Below are positions 18,083 through 27,000 of a stretch of 64,000 nt of DNA, one piece after another. The notes beneath the pieces are model-generated. The model searched no databases. It saw only the letters and a list, made by a program, of their open reading frames with translations, and had not been told where the DNA came from. Source of the DNA: Soonwooa sp023440705 (GTDB taxonomy: Bacteria > Bacteroidota > Bacteroidia > Flavobacteriales > Weeksellaceae); NCBI GenBank assembly GCA_023440705.1, contig JAEXRP010000110.1:1-64000 (forward strand). The letters are read 5' to 3'. Made by a program: the position numbers and the translations under genes. Each line of letters begins with the position of its first letter. The stretch's first letter is position 1.

Positions 18083-20401
18083 TCAAAAAAATTTCTTTCT
18101 TCCTTTCGTATGATAGTAGCCATAACCATACTTATTACCATAACGTGAAAACTCGGGTTTTACATTATTAAGAACAAAAGACAATTTGTCAATATGGTGT
18201 TCTTTGATAAAGCTATCTGCAAAATGCAACATGTTTCTGTCCGTGTAAGATGCTTTCGCCACATAGAGGACAAGATCTGCCGACTCAATAAGATGCATGG
18301 TATCTGACACCAACATTACTGGTGCAGAGTCCAAAATAATGTATTGGTATTTGCTTTTTAGCAAGGTGATCATCTCATCAAATTTCGGCATATCTAGTAA
18401 GTCATTGGGGTTAGGGGCAGAAGCACCACTAAACATCACATCAAGATTGGGCGACAAAGCTGTATTCGAGATATAAGCTGTCACATCGGTATCACTACTC
18501 ACCAAATAGTCTGTAAGACCTAGTTTGGCTTTTGTCATAAAACGTTGTAGTTGGGGATTACGAATATCAGCTCCTATGATTAAGACTTTGGCATTGCCTG
18601 CAAGACTTAGTGCAAGATTCATTGATATTGTAGTCTTACCTTCACCTTTTACGGATGAGGTTACCAAGATAACCGGTGCACCATGAGTTTGTTTAACTTT
18701 AAGAACATACTTGAGGTTGGAAGATAAAATCCTAAAAGACTCAGCAAATACAGAAAAATCATTGGTCCCAATAAGCTCATTTGCGGCATCATGTACTGGG
18801 ATTTCGCCGACCACACTGACGTCATCAACCAAGTTAATGACATCATTTTTGGTATAGACTTTATTATCTAGCAAGATGCGTAGTGCTGCAATAGCAAGTG
18901 CGAGGATTAATCCTAAAGCTGTCGCTCCCCAAATAATCATTTGCGCTTTTGGCGCTACAACGCCTGTGGTATAAGGAGGATTGATGACTTTAGCTTTTGG
19001 TAGCGCCACGGCAAGGTTAATGGCGTTTTCTTCACGTTTTTGTAATAAGAATAAGTAAAGCGCTTCTTTTAAATTCTGTTGTCTATCAATACTACGGAAA
19101 ATTTTCTCTTGCGTTGGATAACGATCGATCTTGCTTTTATCATTGTTAATATCACCTTGTAATCTCGATATATTGTCTTGCAAAGTTCTACGAACATCGC
19201 CAAGATTACTACGAATAGCATCTTTGAGTCCAGCAATACGTTTATTCATTTCGATTACTGCAGGGTTGGCATTGGTCGCTTGTTTTAAAACACGATTACG
19301 TGTTAACACCAAATCGTTATACTGAGAGATCTGTGTATCGATAGATCCTGCTAAGCCTAGTCCTGTCGGCAACAAATTGGCAGCGCTGCTATTGGCTAAA
19401 TTGTATACTGAGGTTACCAAGTCTAATTGCGTAGCATAGCCTAAGACTTCCTTGGTATTGGCATTAACATTGGTAAGTGCCAATTGCGCTTGTGTTGCTA
19501 GATCGGTAATTTGGTATTCTCGTTTAACACCTTCTTTTTGATTCTCGATGCCTGCAAGTTCATCAGTAATGATTTGTAAACGACCGTCAATAAAATCGGC
19601 AGTGAACTGGGATTCCTGATTTTTATCTTTAATACCCTCTTTGTTGTAAACATCTACCAATTCTTTAAGGATAGCCTCAGATTTTTTATAAGTAGGACTT
19701 ACCATACTGATATCCATCAAAAGGCTTTTGTAGATACTAACCGTCAAAGCACCTTCTAATCCTGCTACAACATTTTTGGGATTTGCAAATACGATTTTAA
19801 GATTCTGAATCGACTGATGAACTGGTGTTTTTTCGAAAATAACTTTTCCAAAACCGAGGTCTACCAAAGTGCCGAACTGGTATTTTTTAAGATTGCTACC
19901 ATCAGCAGCGGACAAGCTAAAAGAATTACCCGATTTCGAATCCAGAATAAAACTAGCACCTCCAAACTTATCAGGATTGCTAAGCTCTACAACATGGGCA
20001 CGAACAGGAAGTTCATTATAATATTCAACTTCTTTGATCTTTCCTACCGAATAATATTTAACATCTAGATTTAGGTTTTTAACCACTTGGCCTAGTATCG
20101 GTTTAGAAACCATCACTACCGTCTCGGCATCCAATTCGTCATTAGACACCCCAACGCCAAGATTCTTGAGGTCATTAAGCGCTTGCGTTGCCGCACGTCC
20201 TGATGCTTGTTCGAACTTTAGTGTGGTTTTGCTAAAATATTGCGGTTGGCTGTATCGTATATAGATCTTTGCTGCCATATAAAACAGCAAAGGAAGAATG
20301 ATAAATAGAGGCCACAATTTTCGAATTTTGTTAAGCTCTTTTTTAATATCAATCTTCGTTTTTTTTTGAGAATGATGGGGTGATGAATCTAGTAACTCCA
20401 T
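18083..20401 (-). CDS. wzc: Wzc-like polysaccharide co-polymerase / tyrosine autokinase
   Basis: This 772-residue two-domain protein has membrane helices near residues 35 and 490 that bracket a Wzz-type periplasmic region with long coiled coils (about 260-430). The cytoplasmic part is a BY-kinase: Walker A 'TSSVKGEGKTTIS' (about 575-587), Walker A' 'VLIIGADIR' and Walker B 'YIILDSAPV'. A Tyr-rich tail (YGNKYGYGYYHTKG) at the extreme C-terminus is the autophosphorylation cluster. The protein controls chain length and export together with the Wza-like lipoprotein encoded 5 bp upstream. It is a fused Gram-negative form rather than split Wzd/Wze. The gene symbol is used by family analogy. Confidence 0.93.
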   Translation of the reverse strand: MELLDSSPHHSQKKTKIDIKKELNKIRKLWPLFIILPLLFYMAAKIYIRYSQPQYFSKTTLKFEQASGRAATQALNDLKNLGVGVSNDELDAETVVMVSKPILGQVVKNLNLDVKYYSVGKIKEVEYYNELPVRAHVVELSNPDKFGGASFILDSKSGNSFSLSAADGSNLKKYQFGTLVDLGFGKVIFEKTPVHQSIQNLKIVFANPKNVVAGLEGALTVSIYKSLLMDISMVSPTYKKSEAILKELVDVYNKEGIKDKNQESQFTADFIDGRLQIITDELAGIENQKEGVKREYQITDLATQAQLALTNVNANTKEVLGYATQLDLVTSVYNLANSSAANLLPTGLGLAGSIDTQISQYNDLVLTRNRVLKQATNANPAVIEMNKRIAGLKDAIRSNLGDVRRTLQDNISRLQGDINNDKSKIDRYPTQEKIFRSIDRQQNLKEALYLFLLQKREENAINLAVALPKAKVINPPYTTGVVAPKAQMIIWGATALGLILALAIAALRILLDNKVYTKNDVINLVDDVSVVGEIPVHDAANELIGTNDFSVFAESFRILSSNLKYVLKVKQTHGAPVILVTSSVKGEGKTTISMNLALSLAGNAKVLIIGADIRNPQLQRFMTKAKLGLTDYLVSSDTDVTAYISNTALSPNLDVMFSGASAPNPNDLLDMPKFDEMITLLKSKYQYIILDSAPVMLVSDTMHLIESADLVLYVAKASYTDRNMLHFADSFIKEHHIDKLSFVLNNVKPEFSRYGNKYGYGYYHTKGRKKFF

Positions 20402-20406
20402 GAAGT

Positions 20407-21222
20407 TTACTTAAATCTTATTATTAAAGCTATGGTTGCAATCAATATACCTGCTAACTGAAAATATAGTCCTTTATTAGGATTACTATTGGCAGCAATT
20501 TTTCTGTTGTTGTCAGGCTCTACGTATACGATATCATTCTGTTGAAGATAGTAGTATGGGGAATTCACAATGTTAGATTCTGATAAGTTAAGCGCTACTA
20601 CCTCATCTTTTTTTTGATCCTCTGAATAGCGTATAAGCTTCACATTGGTACGATCTCCACCATCGGTCATATCTCCCGCCAATGCGATTGCTTGGAAAAT
20701 ATTAAGACGCTCGGTAGTGCTCGTCTTCTGGCCAGGGCTTTTGACCTCTCCAATAATGCTAACATTAAAATTCACTAATTTGATGGTTACCAAAGGATCT
20801 GTTAAATAGGTTTTTAGTCGTCCCTCAAGATCAGTCTTTAGCTGTTGTTTTGACATGCCTTTACAAAAAACCTGTCCTAACACTGGCATGGCAATATATC
20901 CGTCTGATGATACTGTGTACTGGTTGGCTTTAGCAGCTCCTGCTTGTCCAGCATCTAGTCCAGCGCTATTGGTCTGCTCCATCGTACTAAGATTGAAAGG
21001 CTTAACTGCAATATCATCGTAAGCAGAAACTACAATCTCTAAGACATCACCTTCTTGTAGGTTAAGCCCTTGATAACGTGCTTCCGACACTTCTTGTTCA
21101 AAATTATGGTTTTGCAAATACACCATATTTTGTTTTGGCTTACACCCAATTAGCAAGCCTACCACCAGCAAAAGCATCCAATACAATTTTGCTTTTTCCA
21201 TCTTCATCATCAATAAATTCAA
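20407..21222 (-). CDS. wza: Wza-like polysaccharide export lipoprotein
   Basis: The longest frame gives 271 residues. Starts at residues 6 (MKMEK) or 8 (MEK) would give a more usual lipoprotein signal before the lipobox 'VVGLLIGC' (about residues 20-27). A Poly_export domain follows ('LQEGDVLEIVVSAYDD' to 'VLGQVFCKGMSKQQL'), then an SLBB-type region ('VSIIGEVKSPGQKT', 'NIFQAIALAGDMTD', 'NDIVYVEPD'). A hydrophobic helix near the C-terminus (LAGILIATIALIIRF) ends the protein, as the outer-membrane helix does in Wza. It should form the export channel with the Wzc-like kinase encoded next. Confidence 0.92.
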   Translation of the reverse strand: MNLLMMKMEKAKLYWMLLLVVGLLIGCKPKQNMVYLQNHNFEQEVSEARYQGLNLQEGDVLEIVVSAYDDIAVKPFNLSTMEQTNSAGLDAGQAGAAKANQYTVSSDGYIAMPVLGQVFCKGMSKQQLKTDLEGRLKTYLTDPLVTIKLVNFNVSIIGEVKSPGQKTSTTERLNIFQAIALAGDMTDGGDRTNVKLIRYSEDQKKDEVVALNLSESNIVNSPYYYLQQNDIVYVEPDNNRKIAANSNPNKGLYFQLAGILIATIALIIRFK

Positions 21223-21235
21223 AATAAAAATTATC

Positions 21236-21862
21236 TTATTCAGATTTTATATAGTAGTTAATACCAACACCTAACAAACGGTTATATGTGGTCGATTTGT
21301 GCGTATAATCTGGGTATATCTTACTAAAACCTCTATCGAATCTTACGAAAGCTTCTAACTTGTCAGATAGCTTAAGACCTGCACCTACAGAAAGTCCAAA
21401 GCCTACAGAATTAATTTTTTGTTCTTGATCAACAAATTGAGGATAGACCTCTGGTCCTTTTCTGTCATGTGATATTAGGAACTCCGCGCGGGGACCAGCC
21501 ATTACGAAAAGAGGACCTTTCCATCCGTTAGGATGAAAAAAGTATTTTATATAGATAGGAACGCCTATGTAGTGATTGGGAAATTGTTGCTTAGGTTGGT
21601 TAGCATAAGGTTCTGCATTTTCGCCTTGCATACTATATTCTATCTGTGGAACAAGGTATAACCAAGCCGAGTCAAATATGTCATTTTGCACTAAAGGAAT
21701 TTCACCAAATACGCCAAAGCCTCCTCCCCAAGCTGGTTTGGAAACATCATGAATATTAACGATCGAACTTTTATGGATGTTAGCGGTTACTCCTATCTTA
21801 AAATCTTGAGCCGATACAGCAGCTACACAAAACAAAAAAAGTAAACCTAGGACTCTTTTCAT
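21236..21862 (-). CDS. PorT-like outer-membrane beta-barrel protein
   Basis: This 208-residue protein has a cleavable signal peptide (MKRVLGLLFLFCVAAVSAQ) followed by alternating beta strands with Gly/aromatic turns and a C-terminal aromatic strand (LLGVGINYYIKSE). It fits the small 8-10-strand 'outer membrane beta-barrel / PorT' proteins of Bacteroidota. It is the first gene of the polysaccharide operon, 13 bp before the exporter gene, so it may serve export or anchoring. It could also be an unrelated barrel that shares the promoter. A -7-like sequence (TACTTTCG on the minus strand, 21885-21892) lies just upstream, without a good TTG partner. Confidence 0.85.
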   Translation of the reverse strand: MKRVLGLLFLFCVAAVSAQDFKIGVTANIHKSSIVNIHDVSKPAWGGGFGVFGEIPLVQNDIFDSAWLYLVPQIEYSMQGENAEPYANQPKQQFPNHYIGVPIYIKYFFHPNGWKGPLFVMAGPRAEFLISHDRKGPEVYPQFVDQEQKINSVGFGLSVGAGLKLSDKLEAFVRFDRGFSKIYPDYTHKSTTYNRLLGVGINYYIKSE

Positions 21863-22219
21863 ATTTTATTTCTTAAATATTTGACGAAAGTAAGAATTTT
21901 TTGATTAACATATACTAAAAATTGTTAACATAAAACAATTTTATCATATCAAGATTAACCAAGTTACCAAAATTATAACATCTAATTTCTTAATTGGGCG
22001 ACATAAAGCGCATTAAATTTTAAAATTATTGAGTGCTTTGCACATTCTATAATGTGGATTTCATAAATGGATTAAATGCCTTTGCTTTGTTTTAAAACGT
22101 TGTTTCGATCGTTTTTCGTTTAACGAGAATACAAAATGATATGTAAGGTTGTATTATCTTCTACTTTTAATAAAAGAATGTCGCTCGTCAATGCTTGATT
22201 AAATGCTAACTTTTTTCGA
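21863..22219. other. Upstream region of the polysaccharide operon; no gene seen
   Basis: This AT-rich, 357-bp region has no convincing reading frame. A weak -7 element for the operon (21885-21892, 7 of 8 matches) would give a very short leader. The rest separates the operon from repeat array B2, and no operator-like palindrome stands out. Confidence 0.6.
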
Positions 22220-22827
22220 AAAGCTCTCGATACAATTTTCTGCGAAAATCACTCAAGCTGACGTCGACTGCTAATATATTATAAGGATTATGAAATGAAA
22301 TCTTTTATTATAAAAGCTCTCGATACAATTTTCTGCAAAAATCACTCGAGCTGACGTTAGCTCCAAACATACTACGAAGGATTATGAAATGAAATCTTTT
22401 GTCATTAAAGCTCTCGATACAATTTTCTACAAAAATAACTCGAGCTGACGTTAGTTACAAACCTACTTCGAAGGATGATGAAATGAAATCTTTTGTCATT
22501 AAAGCTTTCGATATAATTTTCTGGGAAAATAACTCGAGCTGACGTTAGCTCCAAACATACTACGAAGGATGATGAAATGAAATCTTTTATTATAAAAGCT
22601 CTCAATATAATTTTCTGCGAAAATAACTCGAGCTGACGTCGACTGCTAATATATTATAAGGATTAGGAAGTGTAATCTTTTGTTATAAAAGCTCTCGATA
22701 CAATTTTCTGCGAAAATCACTCGAGCTGACGTTAGCTCCAAACATACTACGAAGGATGATGAAATGAAATCTTTTGTCATTAAAGCTCTCGATACAATTT
22801 TCTGCGAAAATCACTCGAGTTGACGTC
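22220..22827 (+). repeat. Tandem hairpin repeat array B2, seven units of 93-94 bp
   Basis: Copies of the same 46-bp hairpin motif as in array B1 start at 22220, 22313, 22407, 22501, 22595, 22688 and 22782, a period of 93-94 bp. The intervening 47-48 bp are also repeated (CTACGAAGGATGATGAAATG is typical), so the true unit is about 94 bp. The array lies in the same orientation as B1 and on the opposite side of the polysaccharide locus. Substitutions fall in loops and stems alike; some units (for example 22407) lose one pair of the inner helix. Confidence 0.92.
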
Positions 22828-22955
22828 GACTTTGGATATCTTTATTAAGCACAACGACGCCCCTTCGTTTAATATGACAGCAAAACAAGATCTAAGTATT
22901 TTTAGTTTTTAAAAAAAATGATCAGTGGTTTTAACATCTATTATATAATGATGAG

Positions 22956-22976
22956 GGCGCGAGCGAAGCGAGCGCC
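22956..22976 (+). repeat. Small GC hairpin module associated with family A
   Basis: GGCGC at 22956-22960 pairs with GCGCC at 22972-22976 around an AGCGAAGCG-containing loop, followed by AAAAG. A matching module, GGTGC/GCACC with the same loop core and AAAAG after it, lies inside copy A4 at 58431-58452. The stem pair differs by a compensated change. Here it sits just outside copy A2 rather than inside its right arm. Confidence 0.6.
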
Positions 22977-23007
22977 AAAAGAGTATAGTAGTAACAGGGA
23001 ATCGCTC

Positions 23008-23167
23008 GCGTGAGCGATGGTAGCGGATATCCTTTTGTAATTGATGCTTCGGCTCCGCTCATCAACCAACCCATCCAGCGCCAATTACAAAAGATAGGAG
23101 CGAACGTAGCGACCCGCTTGTTTTTTTTTGGATGGCCAAAGTTTAGGAAAAAAACAAAGGGACACGC
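23008..23167 (+). repeat. GC-rich structured intergenic element, family A copy 2
   Basis: This 160-bp element has closing helix GCGTG 23008-23012 with CACGC 23163-23167. A perfect 12-bp variable helix pairs 23032-23043 with 23082-23093, and a right arm has CCC 23113-23115 with GGG 23159-23161 plus a 10-bp TTGTTTTTTT/AAAAAAACAA helix (23118-23127 with 23148-23157). The conserved blocks GATGGTAGCGG and GCGAACGTAGCGACCC lie at the junctions. It ends 23 bp before the rpmE2 promoter. The short frame across it is a by-product of composition. Confidence 0.8.
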
Positions 23168-23190
23168 CCAAAATAATTTTAATAAAAGAT

Positions 23191-23220
23191 TTGTAGATTA
23201 AAAAATATTGTTTAATTTTG
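23191..23220 (+). promoter_or_regulatory. Promoter of rpmE2
   Basis: TTG 23191-23193, exactly 19 bp, then TAATTTTG 23213-23220 is a full match to the Bacteroidota consensus TTG/TAnnTTTG. Transcription should begin near 23227 and leave a leader of about 73 nt before the L31 start codon. This is long enough for a protein-binding site, though I see no strong hairpin in it. Confidence 0.8.
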
Positions 23221-23299
23221 CAATCTCAAATACCAGAGTAGTAGGAAGCCATTACGTCCGAAACTCATATTTAAACAAAAATTTTTAAAAAATTCTGAA

Positions 23300-23551
23300 A
23301 TGAAACAAGGTATACACCCAGAAAATTATAGATTGGTAGTTTTCAAAGATATGAGTAACGATGAAATGTTCCTTTGCAAATCTACTGCTGATACTAAAGA
23401 CACTATCGAATACGAAGGTCAAGAATATCCATTAATCAAAATGGAAATCTCTTCTACTTCTCACCCTTTCTACACAGGTAAAACTAAGTTAGTTGATACT
23501 GCAGGACGTGTTGATAAGTTCATGAACAAGTACAAAAAATTCGCTAAATAA
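23300..23551 (+). CDS. rpmE2: 50S ribosomal protein L31 type B
   Basis: This 83-residue protein begins 'MKQGIHPENYRLVVFKDMSN' and has the L31 pattern 'EYPLIKMEISSTSHPFYTGK' and 'AGRVDKFMNKYKKF'. The zinc-binding CxxC of type A L31 is absent; the only Cys lies in 'MFLCKSTADT'. It is therefore the zinc-free B type that is standard in Bacteroidota. L31 bridges the ribosomal subunits at the central protuberance. The gene is monocistronic, with a consensus promoter upstream and an intrinsic terminator 26 bp after the stop codon. Confidence 0.97.
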   Translation: MKQGIHPENYRLVVFKDMSNDEMFLCKSTADTKDTIEYEGQEYPLIKMEISSTSHPFYTGKTKLVDTAGRVDKFMNKYKKFAK

Positions 23552-23576
23552 TTTTAGAGAATTAACGCAAAATATA

Positions 23577-23607
23577 AAAGCTTTCGGATTTTCCGGAAGC
23601 TTTTTTT
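23577..23607 (+). terminator. Intrinsic terminator of rpmE2
   Basis: The hairpin AAAGCTTTCGG / CCGGAAGCTTTT with a short loop is followed by a T-run. It begins 26 bp after the rpmE2 stop codon. Confidence 0.9.
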
Positions 23608-23669
23608 GTGCATTGTTTTCTCTTCAAAAATAAACTCGGCATAGATATTAACTGTGCCGAGTCTTTTGA

Positions 23670-23975
23670 TTAGTTTTGTTCTTGTATGTTGATTTTCTTT
23701 CTCATTAATAAAATGCCGACGATTGCAAATCCCAATAATACAAGTGTGTATTGATTAATGGGTGCTGGTTCGCCAGGGTTACCAATACCTTTTTGTGGCT
23801 CTTCATTAGGAATATCGGCTTGTTCAGATTCTTGTTCAGATTCTTCACTTTGCTGAAAGCTATTAATATTATTTATGTTTTGTTCTTCATTAAAACGATT
23901 GTTGTTATCTTGATATTGGGCTGCAATCTTGATATTCAGCATCAAAAGAAGAATGATTGATAGGACTTGTTTCAT
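23670..23975 (-). CDS. Small secreted/membrane protein with C-terminal anchor-like tail
   Basis: This 101-residue protein of unknown function has a signal peptide (MKQVLSIILLLMLNIKIAAQ), a low-complexity Asn/Gln/Glu-rich middle (about residues 21-62), then 'GNPGEPAPI', one hydrophobic helix (YTLVLLGFAIVGILLM) and a basic RKK tail. The order of short motif, helix and basic end resembles sorting tails such as PEP-CTERM, but I know of no defined signal with this exact motif. It lies 51 bp downstream of the large T9SS surface protein gene on the same strand, so the two are probably co-transcribed. Confidence 0.7.
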   Translation of the reverse strand: MKQVLSIILLLMLNIKIAAQYQDNNNRFNEEQNINNINSFQQSEESEQESEQADIPNEEPQKGIGNPGEPAPINQYTLVLLGFAIVGILLMRKKINIQEQN

Positions 23976-24026
23976 TGTGTTTTTATTTTTTAAAATCTTA
24001 GGATTAACGCTAATTAATACTAGTTT

Positions 24027-27000
24027 TTATTTAATAATCTTCTTTGTTAATACTTCGTTGCCGCTATAGATTTTAAGAAGATAGAAACCTTCTGTCAAAT
24101 TAGTGTGATTGATATGGAGTTCGTTATCGTTTTTATCAAGTTTAGAAATTAAGCGTCCAGCCATGTCAAATAGCTCAACTTTTTGCATTGGCATTTTGTT
24201 AATAATTACAAAGTCGGTTGCAGTTTTATAAATTTTAATGTTTGTCTTGCCCATGTTTTGAGTGGCTAAGAACGTGCTCGGTTTATATGCGATTTCGAAA
24301 CGATTGCTTTCGGTACCTTTAACCGCAGAGAAGTTATAGTCAGTTTCTGACAGGTTAACTTCTTTGTTTAACAATTTATCTCGCAGGAAGATGTTTTGAT
24401 CATTTACAAATACACCTTCTTTACCGGCTAAAGAAAAACGATAGTTAGCATTAGCAGCGTATCTTGCGCCTAACGGAACAATGTCTTCGGTATTAAGCGG
24501 ATACTGTCTTCCGTCAATCTGCAATTTCTTATTTTGAAGTATGCTGTATAACGAGTCATCACCTTCACTCATTAATTCGCTATCATAATCACCATCATAA
24601 TTGTTAGTCGCAGCACCCACATAGCCAATAAGGATGGTGTTAGTGTACTTATCATCTGCAGTTAATTGTAGCCAAAATCTGTCTTTGGGTTGACCTTTGT
24701 TCGCATTGTAGAAAACCCCATCTTCGTCTGATCTCATAGAGTTATCAAATACAAGTTGATGCGTAACAGGCAACGCACCTATCGTAGCAGGATTATCTTT
24801 AACCTGAACTATAAAACCTTGACCAACTTTGATATATTGCGTCGGCGTAAGACTAGGATTTGGTTGTGCTGTCGTCGGTGGCACTCCACCAGTTAGGCTT
24901 AAAGACGCATAGTTGTTACCATTGTAATTCGAGCCTTGCTGGTCAATACTTGGTGATGCGTTTGTCCAGAACCAAGCCTTAGCACTGATAAAATTTTTGT
25001 TAGTTCCAAAATTAAAAAACTTGTCAAAATCGATATTGGAAGGATAAGGATTCCCGATTAGGTTATTACCATGCTCCGACGTTCCTGTATTTTTAGATTT
25101 TTGAACTTCAACTGTAACTTGTCCGTTATTAATTCCTCCATTAAATTGATATTCGTACGCTGTAAATGGCAAATTGCCATCAGTAAAACTATCTTTTCCT
25201 CGAATTGCATAAGCTTTTCCTGCCACAAGATACTGATCCGTTGTTGGTTTGAAATAGTCATTTGGTTCGTTATAGAAATAGATGCGATTGTTAGGCGTCC
25301 CAACAGAAAAACCATCGCCACCGTTATCTAACAACTTTTGATTGGACACCGGCGTTCCCCAATAGCTATAATCCATTTTGTTCATCTTGATGCTTCGCTT
25401 TACAATAATCTTGTGATTACTATTTTGCGCATTATTAGGTACTTGGATGAGGTTAGCATCGCTTTCTAAAACAATTTGATTGTCTTTGCTTTGCGTGATA
25501 TTTTCCGCAACGATGAGACTAGCGTTACTTTGGATGTTGAGTTGTCCGTCTGGAAGTATTTTTATTTTTTTGACATTAAGCTTGTTGCTTAAGTTGAGAG
25601 TGGCATCAATACAAGCATTTATACCTTCGGTTGGTGGATTTTTTGACCATAAGCCGTCCTTCCAAATTGTAAATTGTTCTGACTCTGTGTGTTCGTAAGC
25701 CCCCATATCAATCACGCAGCCTTGTGTACGAGATTGACCAGCAAGGTCTTCGTCTTTATATAGACTTCCTCCAGCTTCAGCATACAACGTCCCATTACCA
25801 GCATCTATTGCTGGACTGTTTGTCGACAATCTAAAATCGCCAGTCGACATATTTACAAATTGAGGATCAACACCTACTTTATTATTATCAGCAGCATTCC
25901 CTGTTGTGTAACTCTGTGTGAGGCTGTTTTTGAGTGTTACACTTGCAGTAAGAGTGTTAATAATATCTAAACCTAAACTATTTGTACTTGTAGGGCTTCC
26001 TTTTTTATTGTTCCAAAAGACGGTATTGTAGATTTTTGGGCTAGATTGAGAATCGCTAAGAATTGCTCCTCCATCATTTGCATTAGTACCAGAATAATTA
26101 TTAACAATTGTAACATTGCTAATTATTGGTGACGCATTATTGTTGTATATAGCTGCACTACGCGGACTTGCTATGTTATTAATGAAGACTATATTTTTAA
26201 GGGTGGGAGTTGTTGTAGGAGGGAAGGTTGAATCTCTGTTAACCATTCCTGCTCCACCAAGTGCAAAATTATCACGGATTATTAGATTTCTGTAAATTGT
26301 ACTACTGTTATAGTTGTAAATGCCACCAGCTTGCCCAGCTGTAATTACAAGAGGATTTGGGGAAGAAAGTAAAGGTGCATCGCTTGCATATGCCCCACTT
26401 ATAGTGAAGCCGTCTAAAATAGTTGTGTTAGGGTTCGCATTCGAGATAACAATGTGATACGTATTATCAGTTGGAGCTGGCATCCCTATCTCGCCACTAA
26501 GGATACTTTTATTACCAACTATACTAAGATCCCTTTGCTCTAGATTGTCTTCTGTCCCAGCAAAACCTCCAAAGACCTGTACATTATTTAATAATTGAAA
26601 GGTATTGTTTCTATTGGTTGTATTAGCGGTGCTAAAACTATTGTATGGATAAAGCGGTGTATAAGTTCCACCCGCTACCCATATCTGTAGTGGTTTGAGA
26701 GGTCCGTATGCAAATCGATTATCATAAGCCTGCTTTAACGCATCCGCCAATTCTTTATAAGCCGTTGCCCACGAAGAGCCATTGCCACTTGTTGCTACAT
26801 TTTTATTGACATATAAAAAACAGTCTCCAGGTTGGTCATTAATAGCCCATCCTTTATTTAATAATGTTTGATGCGCAGCGTTGGCAATAGGCGTATAAAG
26901 CTTGTTGTCTGCACCTAAACTTACACCTGAAACTATATTAGGATTAGCTGCCCAACCCATCAAAGTTGCAGAATACTTTGCGCAATCCATACCAGAGCTA

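Noticed and set aside
22405..22605. Minus-strand 66-residue frame inside array B2
   Set aside because: It is the same repeat-derived translation as in B1, with no supporting context.
22220..22827. Second CRISPR-like array
   Set aside because: The whole 94-bp unit, spacer included, is repeated in tandem, so there are no unique spacers.
23010..23201. Plus-strand 63-residue frame across family A copy 2
   Set aside because: It spans the structured element and its T-run and A-run. Copies 1 and 4 do not keep the frame.
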